Of a stretch of 64,000 bases of DNA, positions 37,748 through 52,358 are shown piece after piece; position 1 is the stretch's first letter; every line of letters begins with the position of its first letter. Source of the DNA: Hypomesus transpacificus (lineage: Eukaryota > Chordata > Actinopteri > Osmeriformes > Osmeridae); contig NC_061078.1 of the NCBI RefSeq assembly GCF_021917145.1, positions 11,018,604-11,082,603 on the forward strand, read 5' to 3'. The notes beneath the pieces were generated by a model, which saw only the letters and a list, made by a program, of their open reading frames with translations, ran no database searches and was not told the origin of the DNA. A program made the position numbers and the translations under genes.

Positions 37748-40700
37748 CCAGAAGCTATATTAGAAAGATTTTCTCAGGCCACCTCTGTGCATCCCACCAC
37801 CGTCCTACTGTCTCAGCCTTCTTTTGCCTCCTAACATGGCGACTTGACTTACTTCCACTTGTTATGTTGTTAACGCTTCCTCTTCCCCCAGAGCTTTCAC
37901 AGGCTCTCTCCCTGCCACTGATTCATGCTCACCCCTTTCCACTACCCATGCCCTCCTCCGCACTCTGAGACACAATATCTTATGCCTCAGTCCGAGGTCA
38001 CCAAATCAATCTCTCTGTTCCTGGACCACGTGGATAACTTTGCTTGCCCTCCCCCCTCTCTCTGAACTCCGTAAAGACAGTTCATCTGTTAAATAAACAA
38101 TATGTTTATGCTGTACTGATGCTATAGTTTTAAGATTTAAGTATCTCAAGTGCCACAAAAAGTCAATAAATTGGGATATTTTTGTCTGACTCTTCTACAA
38201 GTAACACTTAAGTGAACTGAGCATATAGATTTCACATATATTTCAGAGAGCATTTGATCACTTGTTGCTTCTGTCTGTGTCAGGCCAAGTCTCTCAGCAT
38301 CAAGACACAGCACAGTACCACAGAGATGTTGGGATTCTTTTTAGGATTGCTCAGTACTCAACTTTAACAGGTGAAAATATTGTTAACATTTTAAAACACT
38401 GCTTGTGAAATCCTGGATCTCAACAAGTGCTTTAACACAGTTTAATTGATTATCAAGAAATAAACGCTTAACAAATGTGAGCCAGCCATTGTTGTGTTAC
38501 GTTGGTGACATCATTCCTCTGTACTGCTGGGTTTACATGCATGGCGCACCTGTAGCTGAACATGTTTTGAAGTTCTCCAGCCGTCCTGTATACATTTGCT
38601 AATTACATTTGAGCCTAGACTGGTCTCTAAAATCATTACTAAATTTTAAGTGCCAGCCTACATTTTTGTGTCCATCAGCATTTTCCTTCTCTTCCGTAAC
38701 AACAACTATTATGGGGTGGAGGTCCTCTGAGGGTCTAGTGTATCATTACCCAGTCTCAATCTTTGTTCCATAAATATTGATAATGACTGCCCCACGTCAT
38801 CCGTTACTAGTACATGGTGTTATAAATAGCCAAGTCTGCTGATGGCAAGTTCAGCCTATCTCTGCTACAACCTGATGTTCAGTAGTTAATACGTCAGCAA
38901 CTCACACAGGCTTACTTTTAGTTTATTATTTAACAGGACTGAAGCGTCCAAGAGTATGGCACTTACAATCACTTGTAGGAGAAGACAAGAGGTATGTGAA
39001 AATGTTGGCATGGTAGTACATAACTGTGGCCATATTTTACAGCCTTTTAGCAGCAGATATCTGGCGGCAAAAAAATATATTTATTCAGGTTCAGCTTCTT
39101 CCCTTTGTAGTTATTCCCTGTCATGTTCCTCTGTGACATCACAATCAATAGAGGTTTACCAGATCTTGTCCTGTCTCCCCCTCTGTCTGGTTGCGTGGTT
39201 AGAGTCACACCTGAGTCATAGCCCACTCAATTCCTCAAAGTGGTGACAGTACCGAATCATTCTGGCAAAGCTGAGTAAAACTGGTCAGTGAAAGTGTTCA
39301 CTGACTTCACTTACTATCAGTCATTAAAATCACCCACCCTAATACTCCGAGGTTAGGAAAAGTTTATTGTACTTTACGTTCTTTAAGTTCTGAAAATGTC
39401 ACTGTTGTTGTTGTACCCAATCGTAGACATGAGGGCATTGACCTGTACGTGTGTGTGGAATCATTTGAATTGTCAGTTTTGCATGCTGTTGTGTCCTGCT
39501 TTGCCAAAGGCTTTAATGCTTCTGAGCAATACCAGACTCTTTGCATGTAGGAGAGCTCTGATCATGTTAACTCTTCAAATACTTGGGGGAAGTGTATGAA
39601 TCAGAACTCGCTCAAATTTTATATCACACACATTACTTTGTGAAACAGCCCACCCCACTTCACCAAATAAACACATTCCATCAGGTGCTAGAAGACGTGG
39701 ATCATTGTGTGCACCATACTTCCCATAGTCATTGGGAGAAGCCCTGTCTGTTATTGCCCATGCTCAGACATCCTTCGACATGACAGGACTCACATGCAGA
39801 AGCCGTCGGTATCAAGGAGAGGCAGCTGGAGAAGGCTGAGGTCATTTATGATGCCATTCTGTATGTAAACAAACAGGGGGGAAACTGTGTTTTCGAAGCT
39901 TCATTGTCATAAAAACCTATTTCTATGCTAAAACAATTTCCCAAACACATGGTTTGGACATGGAATTCCCAATGATACAGTGCCACAGGCACACGCACAC
40001 GTTTAAATAAAAATGAAACAATAAACACACAATCACTGTGTATAGATATGATAAGACTTCAAAACAAATATTTTAGAACTGCTCCACATTTTTTCTTTGT
40101 TTCTCCAGCGTGACTAATTTGCTGTTGACGTTGAATATTATTGAGGCAGAATATTTGCCTCAAAGTTTGAAAATCCTTTAAAATCCAGCAGGTGCAAAGA
40201 TGAATGCCACTGTGTGATAGGTAACGTCGCATCAACACAGAACTGAGTTTGTGTGTGTGTGTATTGCCGTAGTACCAAACAATTCTTAACATGCCCCCGA
40301 CTTCTAACCACTGACCCCCCTTACAATAAAGAGATAGCAATTCCTCTCTACACTTGATAGACAGACGGGAGGCGCAACGGTTTAAAATGAGGGTCTTAAA
40401 GTGAATAAAGGCTTGCCGCTGAATGGTGAGTAATTGTTAAGGATAATATGAAGGAGTGGGATTTCTGCTGCATTTGTCTGGGAGGAATATCCCAGCCAAA
40501 GTTTCTCTATACATCAAAGGGCCGCAGCAAATAAAAGCACACTTGTCAGAGGCGAACAAACTGCCTCCTTTGTGCTCTTCACCAGCCAAAATCAGAGACA
40601 CAAAGACCTTGGATGTAATACACTGCAAAGAAGACTTACTATTCAGATGACATGCTCTGCTCTGGCGGTTCTCTCTGAGTTTTTGTCCTCTCTGACCAGG

Positions 40701-43700
40701 ACAGATATATAATATCACTGCATCAAAATCCTTTCATTCCCATGTTACTCCCCTGCTAAAGACTCCCATTACAACCTCCCTTTCTTTTCTTAAACAAAGT
40801 AAACCTGATGCGGCAAGATAAGACAGGGACTGTTAACACTTGCACCCTGAAGGCCCAAGGCCCAAAGATGAGTGTCAGGTTCTTCCTGGTTGGAGCAAAA
40901 AAAGCCTCTTCCACTCAGATCAATGGTGGTCAGACTGGCTAAATACACAGAGTTGCCTCAGGGATACTGTGCCTTCTCTGGGCTTCAAAGTTTCTCTCTC
41001 TTTTCCACCTGCAGGGCTGGTGACTGGATAATTTAAGACCTACAAACTCACACCCTTTCATGAAGATATTGAATGACTTCAAAAGTAGTTTACAAACTGA
41101 AATATCGCCTTATTTAAGTAGGTTTAATTAGATATGATCTGAAAACCAACCACGTTTTACCATATGATTTAAAATAACAAACACATCATAGTATGCTAAG
41201 TCTATCCTATGTTTTTCACATCTGTCTATCTGCCTCCACATCAGCATGAGATATGTCACCCAGAGTATGACAAGCAGGATCTTATGAATGATTTATAAAG
41301 CTGTTATGTCATGTTTGTGAAATGACTCATGGTTTATGTAGACTTTAAGATGTGCTCTTCTTTTACAGCAGGACTGATTCGTGCATTCATCCTGTGCACC
41401 CGTGCATAAAGGCAGTTTCTAGGGGGCTCACCACGGACTGACAAAGGTACTGATGTTTGTTGGAGTAAATACATGTTGTGTCCCTTTAAATTATTTAATG
41501 TGTTGTTGAGTATAAATATATTTACAAATGCAACAGTCATTTTAGGACAATTTAAAATTGTGTGTGCACATTTTAGTAACACTTAATCCTTTAAAGAAAG
41601 CTCTCCACCTCTCCCCCTCCTCTTCCACAGAGGGTAGGGGAAGACTTAATAGATTTCTATGTGCTTAAAAAAGTATCTTAGCAAACACTATGAGTCATCA
41701 TTAGGGTCATTTGCCTTTCCCTGCAAATGAGTGTGGGTGTATCCCTAACTTGCAGATAGAAGCTGGATATTGTTTTTATTATTTGAGAGCTATATATATC
41801 CAAACAAGGAGTGAAAATATTATATGGAAAAACACATTTCAGCAGCTCTTCTTCTCTATGAAGAGAGACCTTGCCCATGCAGTTAAATGTCAGCCATTAC
41901 AAAGATGAAGACATTCTAACATCACAGATCCTTGTGTTACCTGAGTAACACCGGTTGGTTATTGCCATTTTATTTCCGTTCCATGTTTGAGAAACACAAC
42001 TGCAATACAAGGACAGAGGAGGACAAAAGGAAGATCTACTCTTTGTTGTTCAAACTTGAGGACATTTTCACACCGATAATAAGAGTGTAGCCATGGTTTA
42101 GTTTGGCCGCCATGGCAACACAATAAGCAGCCTTTATCACCTGGGCCCAGAATCTCAACATCGATGAGACTTAAAGGGATAGTTCAGCAATATTCCACAA
42201 TGTTACAAACACTATGAACCCAGCCAAACTGTAAAAGAGGCACACAACCATTTTGGAACAAAAATTATAAAAAATTGATTGCGAAATGCCAGTTTTTAAA
42301 CAGGAGATGTTCAGAAAATATACATCTAAACGATCATAAACCCATCATACTGGTGTTGAGATCTCCCCCACTTTTGAAAAAAACATACTGAATACGTGTA
42401 AACAGCACACAGTCTATGGACCGGATGTAAAGGCAAACAAATACAGGGTTCACTTAGTGCTAAAGAAAACAACACCACACTACTACTACACTACAACACT
42501 GCCACAGTTCTCTGCAGACTGAGGGTGGATTCCTGGTTCAAAGTATAGCTGTATTGCTGCTCATATGCAAGGCTACCTGCAAAACAGAGCCCCTCCCCCA
42601 CGGGTGAGTCATCCACAAGATTCATCCATATATTTGGGCTGGGCTCTGGCTGGATTCCTGGGTAAGAGACGTAGCTTGGCTGACAACACTGCTGAGGCAT
42701 CACAGCTAGACTGATTTTCAGTCACCTTATTTCAATACAGCAGAAGCTACCTGGTAAAGGCGAATGTTTGTAAATATATTTCGCACTCACGCACACACAC
42801 ACCAAACTATTGCCACCACCTAAGGGGCTGTCAGTGCTCAACGGTAAGTTGATGAATGTTCTCAATTATTTACTATTAAGTAGTTGCTAAGTTGCTAAAT
42901 GACTCTGTTTAGTGTATTACATTTAGGAAGGAACACATTGATTCACAAATTCCCTAATGTGAAAGGTACCATTTGTATACTGTTTGATGACTGAGTTGTT
43001 GGGTATATTACATACCCTAAAACGACAAATGTGACGCATATAATATTAATAAATATAAACAGGTCACGTCTGTCAACAAAAAAGGCCATTAAATTAGGTG
43101 CTAAACATTGCATTCAACACAGCTCACACCATCCTATGTGCATGTTTGTGCAGCTCTGTGGTCAATGGCTTGGAAGCCAACTCATATTTCTCTGCAGATC
43201 AGCCACAAAGTTATTGCCCTTCCTCAATTGTCTGAACAACAGTGTCTCAGATCAATCACCTTAACACAATAGATACATGACCAAATTAAGTTTGAATTTT
43301 AGAAGGTAGTGCAGCACTATCACTCAAGAACAATTCACTGTTATACTTCTGAAAGTATGAATATATAGTATATTTTTAATACTTTTGAAATATACACATT
43401 TTGCAGAGATTCACCAAATCCCACCCCAAAATCAAGATAACTTATGCTTTACTTATGCTGAACCAGTCATTCAGCCAGCAACAGTCTTTCAGAATCCTTA
43501 GACACAAGTGATTGTGACAGCAGTGTTACAGCCCAAGCCTACCTTATCCAAGTAGGAGTGACTTGTCCTGAAAAAATTTCCTTCTGGGTTTTGTACCTCC
43601 TGAATTACTGGTAGAGCCAGAAAACACCAGAAACAACACCGCTGTTCTGAATTTACAAAAAATATTCTATATCTTTTGATTCTTTAGTTTGAATGGCTCG

Positions 43701-45790
43701 GAGGTTCAGGGAGTTGGTCCTAACAGCCATCTACATGTCCACTGTTTTACATTTCAAATCCAGGTTGCATAGCAGGGATTTCCATAACTCCATTTAAATA
43801 TTTTCCTTAAGTATTACTGGATGCTGAGCTGAAAGAGACTGAGAAGGACTGATAGAAATGTGTGAAGTGTTATAGATGCAAATAGAAAAAAAGAGGACGT
43901 TGATAATAATGCCACCAAAGTAGTTTGTGGCATTGCACTGGACAAGCATGGACTTAAAATATCTGCACCATTTGTTGGGAATTTACATACAAATGCCCAG
44001 ATTAAGGTATGGACTACAGTCAAATGGTTAACCACAAAAAATGAGTTGAACACAGATTTCTAAAAAACAAGTCTTGCAAATAATTTCCAACTGACAGAAA
44101 ACAAAGTGATCAGAGGTGTGTTGAGTTGCTGGGTAGTAAAGCAACACTGTAGGAGAGAGGGTTGTACTGTACGTTTGTTTATGCTGCTGTGTGGGAGTCA
44201 AGACATGCTCTCCTCAGTACCTGTCATGGAAACCAGGAGCTGCAATTGTCTCTTAGTATCTACCTACAAATCCCCTCTGTCTGTCTCTGTCTCCTGCCCT
44301 TGGCCCACAACAGAAACCTTCCTGGAGAGGGGAACATCTGAAGCGTTCACTTTGCTCTCCCACAGTGGTCCACTGTCACACTGTTCAGAATGTATACGGT
44401 CATGTTTCAATTCACAACTCTTGAGATTTCACTGTGCCTGGTATACACACGTCTTGTTTGTTCCTGTTGGATGTTTTCCTCCATGCTGTGTCCACTATAC
44501 ATCGGTGTCATGTGTGCCGTTTATGTTGACATGCACCATGTAGCATACATTGTGTAGGTAACATGCAATGTTCTTTTGTCTTTATGGTAGTTTATGAATA
44601 ATTGGGAGTGAAAAATACAGGTCAATACTGTACCCTGTAGATGTGTCTTATCAAGTCTGATCATGAAATAAATTATCAACTCAGCAGGACGCATGTTGGC
44701 TAACATAAGTGTGATTGTGATCTGTGACTCTTGTTATACAGAAGCAGGTAGCAGGGGAGTTAAGGATGTAATCACATGTACCACAATAATGACTTGATCC
44801 ATGACAGACATTTCCAAAATAATTGGTAAAAAAAAGGCTATTCATTCAGATGAATTGAAACCACAGTTCTCTGTTTATTAAACAAATGTTCCCCATTGCT
44901 TTCAAAACAACAATTTCAATAGGTAGTATACTGCTTTACGTAGGCCTATACAATTCATTGACAACAGTTTACAAATGGATTGTCTTAAAGGGCCAATGCA
45001 ACACAGAACAATCAAAAAAGTATATATACACTGTAACTGCACAGAAATAGAACCAACAGCTTCAAGTTCTTTGACGCATTTTCTCAAGTTTTTTTAATCT
45101 CTCCTTAAATCACAACACATAGCATGTGATGTTGCTCCGGGTGGCGAGATAAGACAATGACTCTGACATGATCCGAGATTCTACCTGCAGTTGCTAAGCA
45201 ACATCTACCTCCAACCTCTAGATCCGTATCATTGGTCAGTGGGTAAAACGCAGCATTCACCCTATTGGCTAAGAGGAGGTTAATAAACTTTAGTAAAAAA
45301 AAAAAGAAAAAGATAGAAGAAAAAAAGCCACAATGAAGACATTCTTGTGAATGAGAGCGAGTGTGTCAGTGCTTGCGCAGTAGAGTGTTGATATATGCAT
45401 TGAGCTTCATGGCTAAAAATAAAGCTCACCTTGAATGCTATGCCACTGAAAGTTGCAAGACTGAATTCAAAGTGACGAGACTAGTTCTTTCCAGACATAT
45501 TCCATGTCTTTGATCCCCCCCCATCTCTCTCTCACAGAGGCCTGGAGATGAACACAGCCACAACAGAGAAAGGGGGTGGGGATCAGATTGCATGTACAAC
45601 ATTGTTACGGCTCGTAGACTGCATATGAATGCAGTTACTCAAGGCTGGAGGGGGGTGGGAGAGGGGGGGGTTCTACCTATCTCTCATTACCAGGCTTGTT
45701 TTTTTTCTTGTTAAACATGGCAATTCATTTAATTAAAAACTAACTTTCTGGCCTTCTTCATGTTCAAATTCAAGACAGCAATGACTAATC
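37748..45790. other. gene desert between bdnf and kif18a
   Basis: No coding exon or RNA gene is recognised in 8 kb. A short TTAAAGGGATAGTTCA near 42171-42186 resembles the edge of a common fish dispersed repeat. In mammals the matching interval carries bdnf antisense transcription; nothing in the sequence proves it here. Confidence 0.5.
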
Positions 45791-45794
45791 ATGT

Positions 45795-46095
45795 GCATTT
45801 GGTGAGGGCCCAGACCTCATTCCCATTAAAGACCTTTGGGATGTATTGGAACGGCGATCGCAAGCCAGGCCTTCCCATCCAACATCAGTGCCTGACCTCA
45901 CAAATGCTCTTTTGGCTGGATGGGCAGAAATGAACACAGATGCTCCAAAATCTTGAGGACAGCTTTCAACAAGAGTGGCAGCTGTTATGGGGGGATCCAT
46001 ATTAATGCGTGATCGTTTTAGAATTGGGAATGTTCAATAACCTCATAGTGGTGTCATGGTCAGGTGTCCACATACTTTTGGCCACAGTGTATATT
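45795..46095 (+). mobile_element. 3' fragment of a Tc1/mariner transposon
   Basis: On + the translation gives GPDLIPIKDLWDVLERR, the conserved catalytic-core end of Tc1 transposases (usually PDLNPIEHLWD), then a degenerate C-terminal part with a stop codon. It ends with GGTGTCCACATACTTTTGGC and CACAGTGTATATT, a typical terminal sequence of fish Tc1-like elements. The 5' part is missing. Confidence 0.8.
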
Positions 46096-46190
46096 TGATA
46101 TATATATTTTTTTTAAATATAAAAGGTAGGCAAGAATTTGAATGTCAACAAAACAAAAGTACTAAACGAATATAAATTTCATCAAGTAGA

Positions 46191-46196
46191 TTTATT
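46191..46196 (-). terminator. kif18a: kif18a polyadenylation signal
   Basis: TTTATT on + reads AATAAA on -, 240 bases downstream of the kif18a stop codon. Confidence 0.5.
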
Positions 46197-46435
46197 CAGT
46201 CAAAACAGAATCACGATGCGATGGTCAACGATTGTAAGCATCTGTACAAAAAAAGTTGCAACTTTTAATTGTCTAAAAACAATTTAAATGGCTAAAAAGA
46301 CATATACCTACACAAGTCAAATTTCTATGTAGCAAATCAAACATCAAATCCATAGGACTTATTCTATCTCCTCTGCCCAGTATTTACACAGGGGTCCACT
46401 TTATGCCATAGCATTCCTTTTTCTTTTTTTTTTTT

Positions 46436-49400
46436 TTACAACCTCTTGGCCACTTTCTTGAACTGCTGCGATGTCTTGTAGAAGAGCGACTTAGGCTTCC
46501 TGACCTCCAAGAAGTTGAGGTTCCCCTCCGACACGCTTCTGACCACTCTCCGAGGCTCGTTCTCTTCTGATCCTGAGGACAGCGAGGCCAGCAGGAAAAC
46601 AGAAGGTCCGTTATTAAAGATAGACTGAGACTGACACTAATTAACATTCAGAATGAGGACAACTGATGAGTGGGGGTTAAGGATGTGGCTTCTGCATTGT
46701 TAGAAATGACTTAATTGTATGAGATTCATCAGTATCTGCCGAACATGTTTTTTTCCATTTATTTTCAACATGCCTAAATAGGGAGTTCTCTCTGAAGTTA
46801 TATTTTCAGTACATGTTTCGAGGAACATTTATTGATTACATTTTCTTTAAAAAACAAACAAACAAACAAAAACCTAAATCTGTGAAGCCTAAAGTATAAA
46901 AAGGTGTGGGATATAACTGTGGGGAGAAAATCTTAAGGTTTTCACACAAGGAATGGGTGAGTTGTTTAGACACTGAATCAATGTGTAAACACAGGCCATA
47001 GCAGGCCCCTGGTCCTGTCTAGTCCTGACCTACGTTAAGCTGCAGCTGATAGATGTGTCATAGTCAACATCCTGTGTAGCACAAGGTCAGTGAGGCTAAG
47101 AAGATTCCAAAAAACGGAAACGTATTTCAGGGGGAAATGTTTAGATTTTTTTTAGCCCTTCAGTTGGCTAACATAGATGCTTTTTCCTCTGGCTGACCAA
47201 AGCATCACAGCGAACCAAGGCCACTTCAACATCCCATGTCAACATGGGCCAACTAATCAATGAACTCAATACGAGGAGCTTAGAGTACAGGACATCTTGT
47301 GTCGTTAACGCGTGTCAGGCTTGGGAAAACATTTAACCCAAACGAGCCTTGTACTGGGGGTCAGCGAGAAGAGAATGGAATAAAAAAGAGGGATGTTGTA
47401 TTTACGGTTCATCCTGAAGACAATCCTGTTCTGTCATTACTTTAAATTCCTTTTGACGCTTATAATCAGTTTTCAAAGGCGTGTTGTTGTTAAGTGGTGA
47501 ACTCACCAGGCATGCGACGCACTCGTAGTGGCCGGCTGGCCAAGGAGGCAGGATCCTGCTTGATGCGCTTTGGTGCTGTGTGGTCTGCAGCCACTTTCAT
47601 GCTACTGAACAAAAGAGAAAGAGAGGAAAAAAAAAGTTAATAGATATACATCATGGATAAACAAGTAGTGGGCCGAGCGCGAGAATCGTACCAGTATTTG
47701 CGTTTGCCCTGCGCGGCTGAGGTCATGGCCGTGTAGCGAGGCTTGTTATTACGGCTCAGGTCAAACAGGGAAGGTATAGCCAGCCTGGGGGGCACATATT
47801 GGACACACAAAAGAAGTAATTGGTTAATTTACCTAAATATCTAATTGAATCATCAACAGACCCACACAAATGCATTTTGACAGGCCTCTAGTGTGCTCAG
47901 TGCCATGCCAAAGATGTAACAGCTGAAAAAGCAACCGTGTAATGTAAGAACTGGACATGGTTCCTTGAGATGGAAGAGGCTTAAAACTGGAAAATCTACA
48001 GGAATTCTGAAATGGGATCAAAACTTGCTGCTTGAAATGTATTATTTTATTTTGTTACCCCATCTGAACAGGAGAAATGTTAATGTAGTCATAGTAGAAG
48101 ACTTGAACTCTGCCTACAGTCAACCTCCAGGAGTGCTGTTGACATTCTCAGTTCTGAATAAGTGAAAGAAGATCTACACCTTGAGACTTAAGAATCTGTG
48201 GAGGTTTGCAACTATTAATGACATAATCACTGCACCTTTTTGTGGGTTGGATGGAGTCATCCAACCTGGAAGGTTGTAAGTGGATGGAACCAGTGGGGAG
48301 GCACGATGTGGAATCTGTCTGTCTGCCTGTGGTGTTAGCAGGGTCATCACAGTCTGTGATGTCGAAGGTCATGTTGGGGTCATTGGTGTCAGATGGGCGA
48401 AGAAGCAGGAGAGAGGAGGGAGTGTTCTGAATTGGCTCTGGTGTGTACTGGAGTGGATACATTTCTTCCTGTTTCAGTACTTCCTGTAGGACCATGGGGC
48501 TGTGCGGCTGGGAGGAGCCAACATTGGAGTTTGGGTTGGTAGGAGGAGACACAGCTAGCTTCCTCCTGGTTGGCTTCTTCTCAGGTTGACCCTGGCCTGT
48601 CTGCTCTCCTATTGGGCGTGGAGAACACAATAGTTCACAACATTGGTAAACACACCCAAATATTTAGAGGACTAATATCACATTATACAAATATACTGGT
48701 ATTTAGTCTAGTGTTGAATTCTGCCTGGTTTTCCCCTCATAATTAACGTTAAGGCCCTTTTGAGCATGTTATGTTTTTTATAAACACAAATTTGTAGTAG
48801 CCTATATAATTAAAACATATTTCAAGCCTATGAACTGGTAAAGCCAAGTGAGTCAAAGCCCTTTGTTCTAACTGAAGCTCAGTCATGACTGGTGTTGACG
48901 TGAAAACCTTAGATATCAATTCTCCAAAAGCAACATGCTCAGACACTGTCTACACACATCCATAGTGCAACAGAAACTGCTGGTGCAAAGAGGATGCTGC
49001 TATAGCATGAGGACGTTCACCAACTTAAAGCACCAGGTTTCCATAGCAATCTCATCCATTGCTTGACCCTGTGTCGGAGCACCATAAATTATACTTTATT
49101 GAATTAAATGTTTAGATCCTTGGGTGGCAGTACTCGAAAGACAGAATACCACACAAGAAACCACACACACAGGCTAAGGAGGGTGGATAACTGGTGATTG
49201 TCAGTAATACGTGTTGTAATCTATCGTCAGCGGGTATAAAACAGACGCGTCTTGAGAATGTGACGCTGGTGACCTTTAACTCACCGCAGACACAAATCAG
49301 AGGTGTAGGACACTAAGGGACACGTTTATGCTCACAAATTAAGTTTCACCGGCCCTGACTCATGCCACTGTGACAGGGACATGCAGTGGCAGAAGTAGAA

Positions 49401-52316
49401 AGATGATAACTTGCAAAACGGAAATCCATACTGGAGTCAAGAGAAAGACAGAAGAAAAGAAGTTCCAGATTGAAAATAATTTAATAAAAATAACACACAC
49501 ACACACGAGATTAGACAACTACTATGGACAACAACAACACAAGCTGTTAAAACACTTAAATGTAACTACCAGAGACGTAGTTTGATACCAAATTGTCATT
49601 TGGGTGTTTATAGCACAGATGAGCAGCTCTAACACAGTAGGATGACTCACCAGCTCTACAACCTGTCGGATTGAGAACTGGGAGGATGACCACGTCACAC
49701 GCCGTGACTCAAACAGCCAGGGCTACATACCCTTACTTATGTGACACACTTATGTTGAAGACCGAGGAAGCTACTGAACAAAAACAAACCAGCGTATGAC
49801 TAATCACACAGGCCTGATCTCTAACTGAACAAACAACTCAAAAACAACTCTTCCAAAGGCTAATCATTAATTATTCATCATCATCATCCTCATCACTCGT
49901 TCACTACAGAACAGATGCTTTACCCTGGCCCTACACACACAGAGAGGACTGCGTTTAAAAAGGGCAGGGTGTTGTAAAACCGAACGCCACAGGCCCACAT
50001 AATCCTACTGAGATTAAGTCTAAAAATATAATCCACCGGAGCTGACATCAAACCAGACCTGTTGGTTGCAGTGGTCTGCAGGTGCCCAAGTGTTGCAGGG
50101 CCCTGGCTCTGTGTGGAAGCGTGCGTCTGGGGTGAGGGAAGCTGAGCTGGAGTCGGGGAGGCACGTTGCACAGTGGCATGAGGCGGGTTCACTTGTTGCA
50201 GCGAAACCCACAGCAGCTGCATCGCTCACATGCTGACGCCAAACAGAGCTGCCCGCCCCGCTCCCGTGGAGCCGGCTGACACATGGAGCTCTCCAAGTGA
50301 AGGGCTGCTACTTCACCACGTCTGGACAGAGGAGTGGAGCAGAGGGCTGAGACCCACCTGCCCACCTTTCGCTTGCTTTCAACCGCTCCAATCATCTTTG
50401 TCATAAAAAGAGACGACCCTCTGGGAATAGTAATCATAAAAAAAACAGGAGGCCAGTGTCTTTTAACCATTCATAGGAACAAATAAATAAAAGCTCAAAT
50501 AGAAAAACTGATGAAAATCTAAAGACCAAACTAAAAGGAGGAAGAGCATATTTTCAATTTGTCAAATCGAATTCTTAAGGGGAGAGCTTACGGTGTGAGA
50601 GGACAGTACGCATACAGCCCACACAGTATGATTAATAGACCTATATATTAACGCAAATTGCAGAATGCAATATTTAGCAAATTTGCGTCAGGGCTCAGAC
50701 AGACAGGAGAATGGGGCACAGATATATGGCACTGCTCTCTGACGGGAAGGGAGGGGGGCTTCTGGCCCTGTGGATAAATGGGGGCCAAGTTCCTTCAATC
50801 ACATATTTTTGGATTGCAGGGGATTAATACATGCATGAGGTGCTATTTCTGGTGGAGAGCGTTGAATTAGGGTCGCCTGGCTGCTGCCTGCTGCCTCTAC
50901 CACTGAGAGGACAGGCAGGGGTGTACACTGGCTTGCTCGGTCCCTGCAGACACTCTCCCTCCCTCTCTCTCTTCCTGCAGACATACAGTCCCTCCCTCCC
51001 TCCCTCCCTCCCTCCCTCCCTCCCTCCCTCCCTCCCTCCCTCCCTCCCTCCCTCCCTCCCTCCCTCCCTCTCCCTCCCTTCCTTGTGGTGGATTAGCATT
51101 TTCATGAATGAAGCTGGAGAGGGTTGGGAGGAGGCTGGGCGGAGGGTTGGATTCCAGATTGACTGAGTACAACATAGAGAGCAGGAGGGGAGGGGGGTAC
51201 ACGCCATAGATGGAGGGAACGAAGGAGCGAAAAGGCGAGGAGGCGAGAGACACAGAGAGGAGTCCGGAAGGAAGAGAGAATATAGGAGAGACAAAGGAGA
51301 AGGAGGTAGAAGGAAATAAGCAGGGGAGGAAGTGAGAGATGAAGGGAAAGACAAAAGAGGTCAGAGCTGTGTGAGAGCGACAGCAAGAGAGAGAACAGAG
51401 AAGAAAGAGGCAGAGTAGGAGAGGGGAGACTGGGAGAGAGAGAATCGGGAAAAGAGATGGAGAGCAAATAAAGAGAGAAAGAGCGAGAGCAGTCCATGCT
51501 GTGCTAAAAGGTGATAACGGGCTGGATACTGGTTACTGCCAGGGTGTCGAATCATGTGGAAAGGTCACACGTATGATAACCTCTCCTCTCCCCCCAACAG
51601 ATGGGAGCACTGATGCTCAGGGCAGGAGCTCATCTCATGCTACAGACAACAAACCAACGTTGCAGGGAACACACTCGCACCTTCAGTCTCATGAAAAACA
51701 TTCATTTAAGTTGATTTATAATGATGGTGGTGGGGGTGGAGAAACAACAACCAATAACTGCCATTTTCTCTTCACTCCGTTTCCTGTCCCTGAGCTGTGG
51801 TCGTTGTGTTTTTCCTTAAATCGAAACATTTCCCACGATGCGTTACAATTACACGTCGACCACCTGTTCTGCAGAAAATATCATTACCACCAATTTGGAC
51901 GTCCATATTTCAACGTAGCTGATCTGGGTCCCTAATGGTTACAACCCCCACCTGGTACGCTCCCTTCCTCTGAAGGCACTTTCAGTGTTATTTCATTTCA
52001 TGAACTGCACCAGAACAGGATGTCTACTGAGCTGCATGGCGGTAAATCAAATTCATTTCACTGCAGAATTATTTGGCAGTTTTTTTTCACCCCAGCTCCC
52101 CTCCGCACGTTCTTTTCCGTAAACTATGATTATGCGGGAAAAGGTCATTATTATTATCACTTCACTTACAAGATGTCAGAGAGCCACAAATAAATTCTAA
52201 TACATTTCCACTACACACCCAAGCATAAAATTGTCACTTAAAAAGACTAAAACGGTCCAATAAAATAATTTATCTAACTATTTTAGGAAGGGGTGACCAA
52301 GGAAAAGAAGGAAAGA

Positions 52317-52358
<42 letters not shown>

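Noticed and set aside
37748-45790. bdnf antisense RNA exons on +
   Set aside because: Known in primates, but no sequence evidence here allows exon placement.
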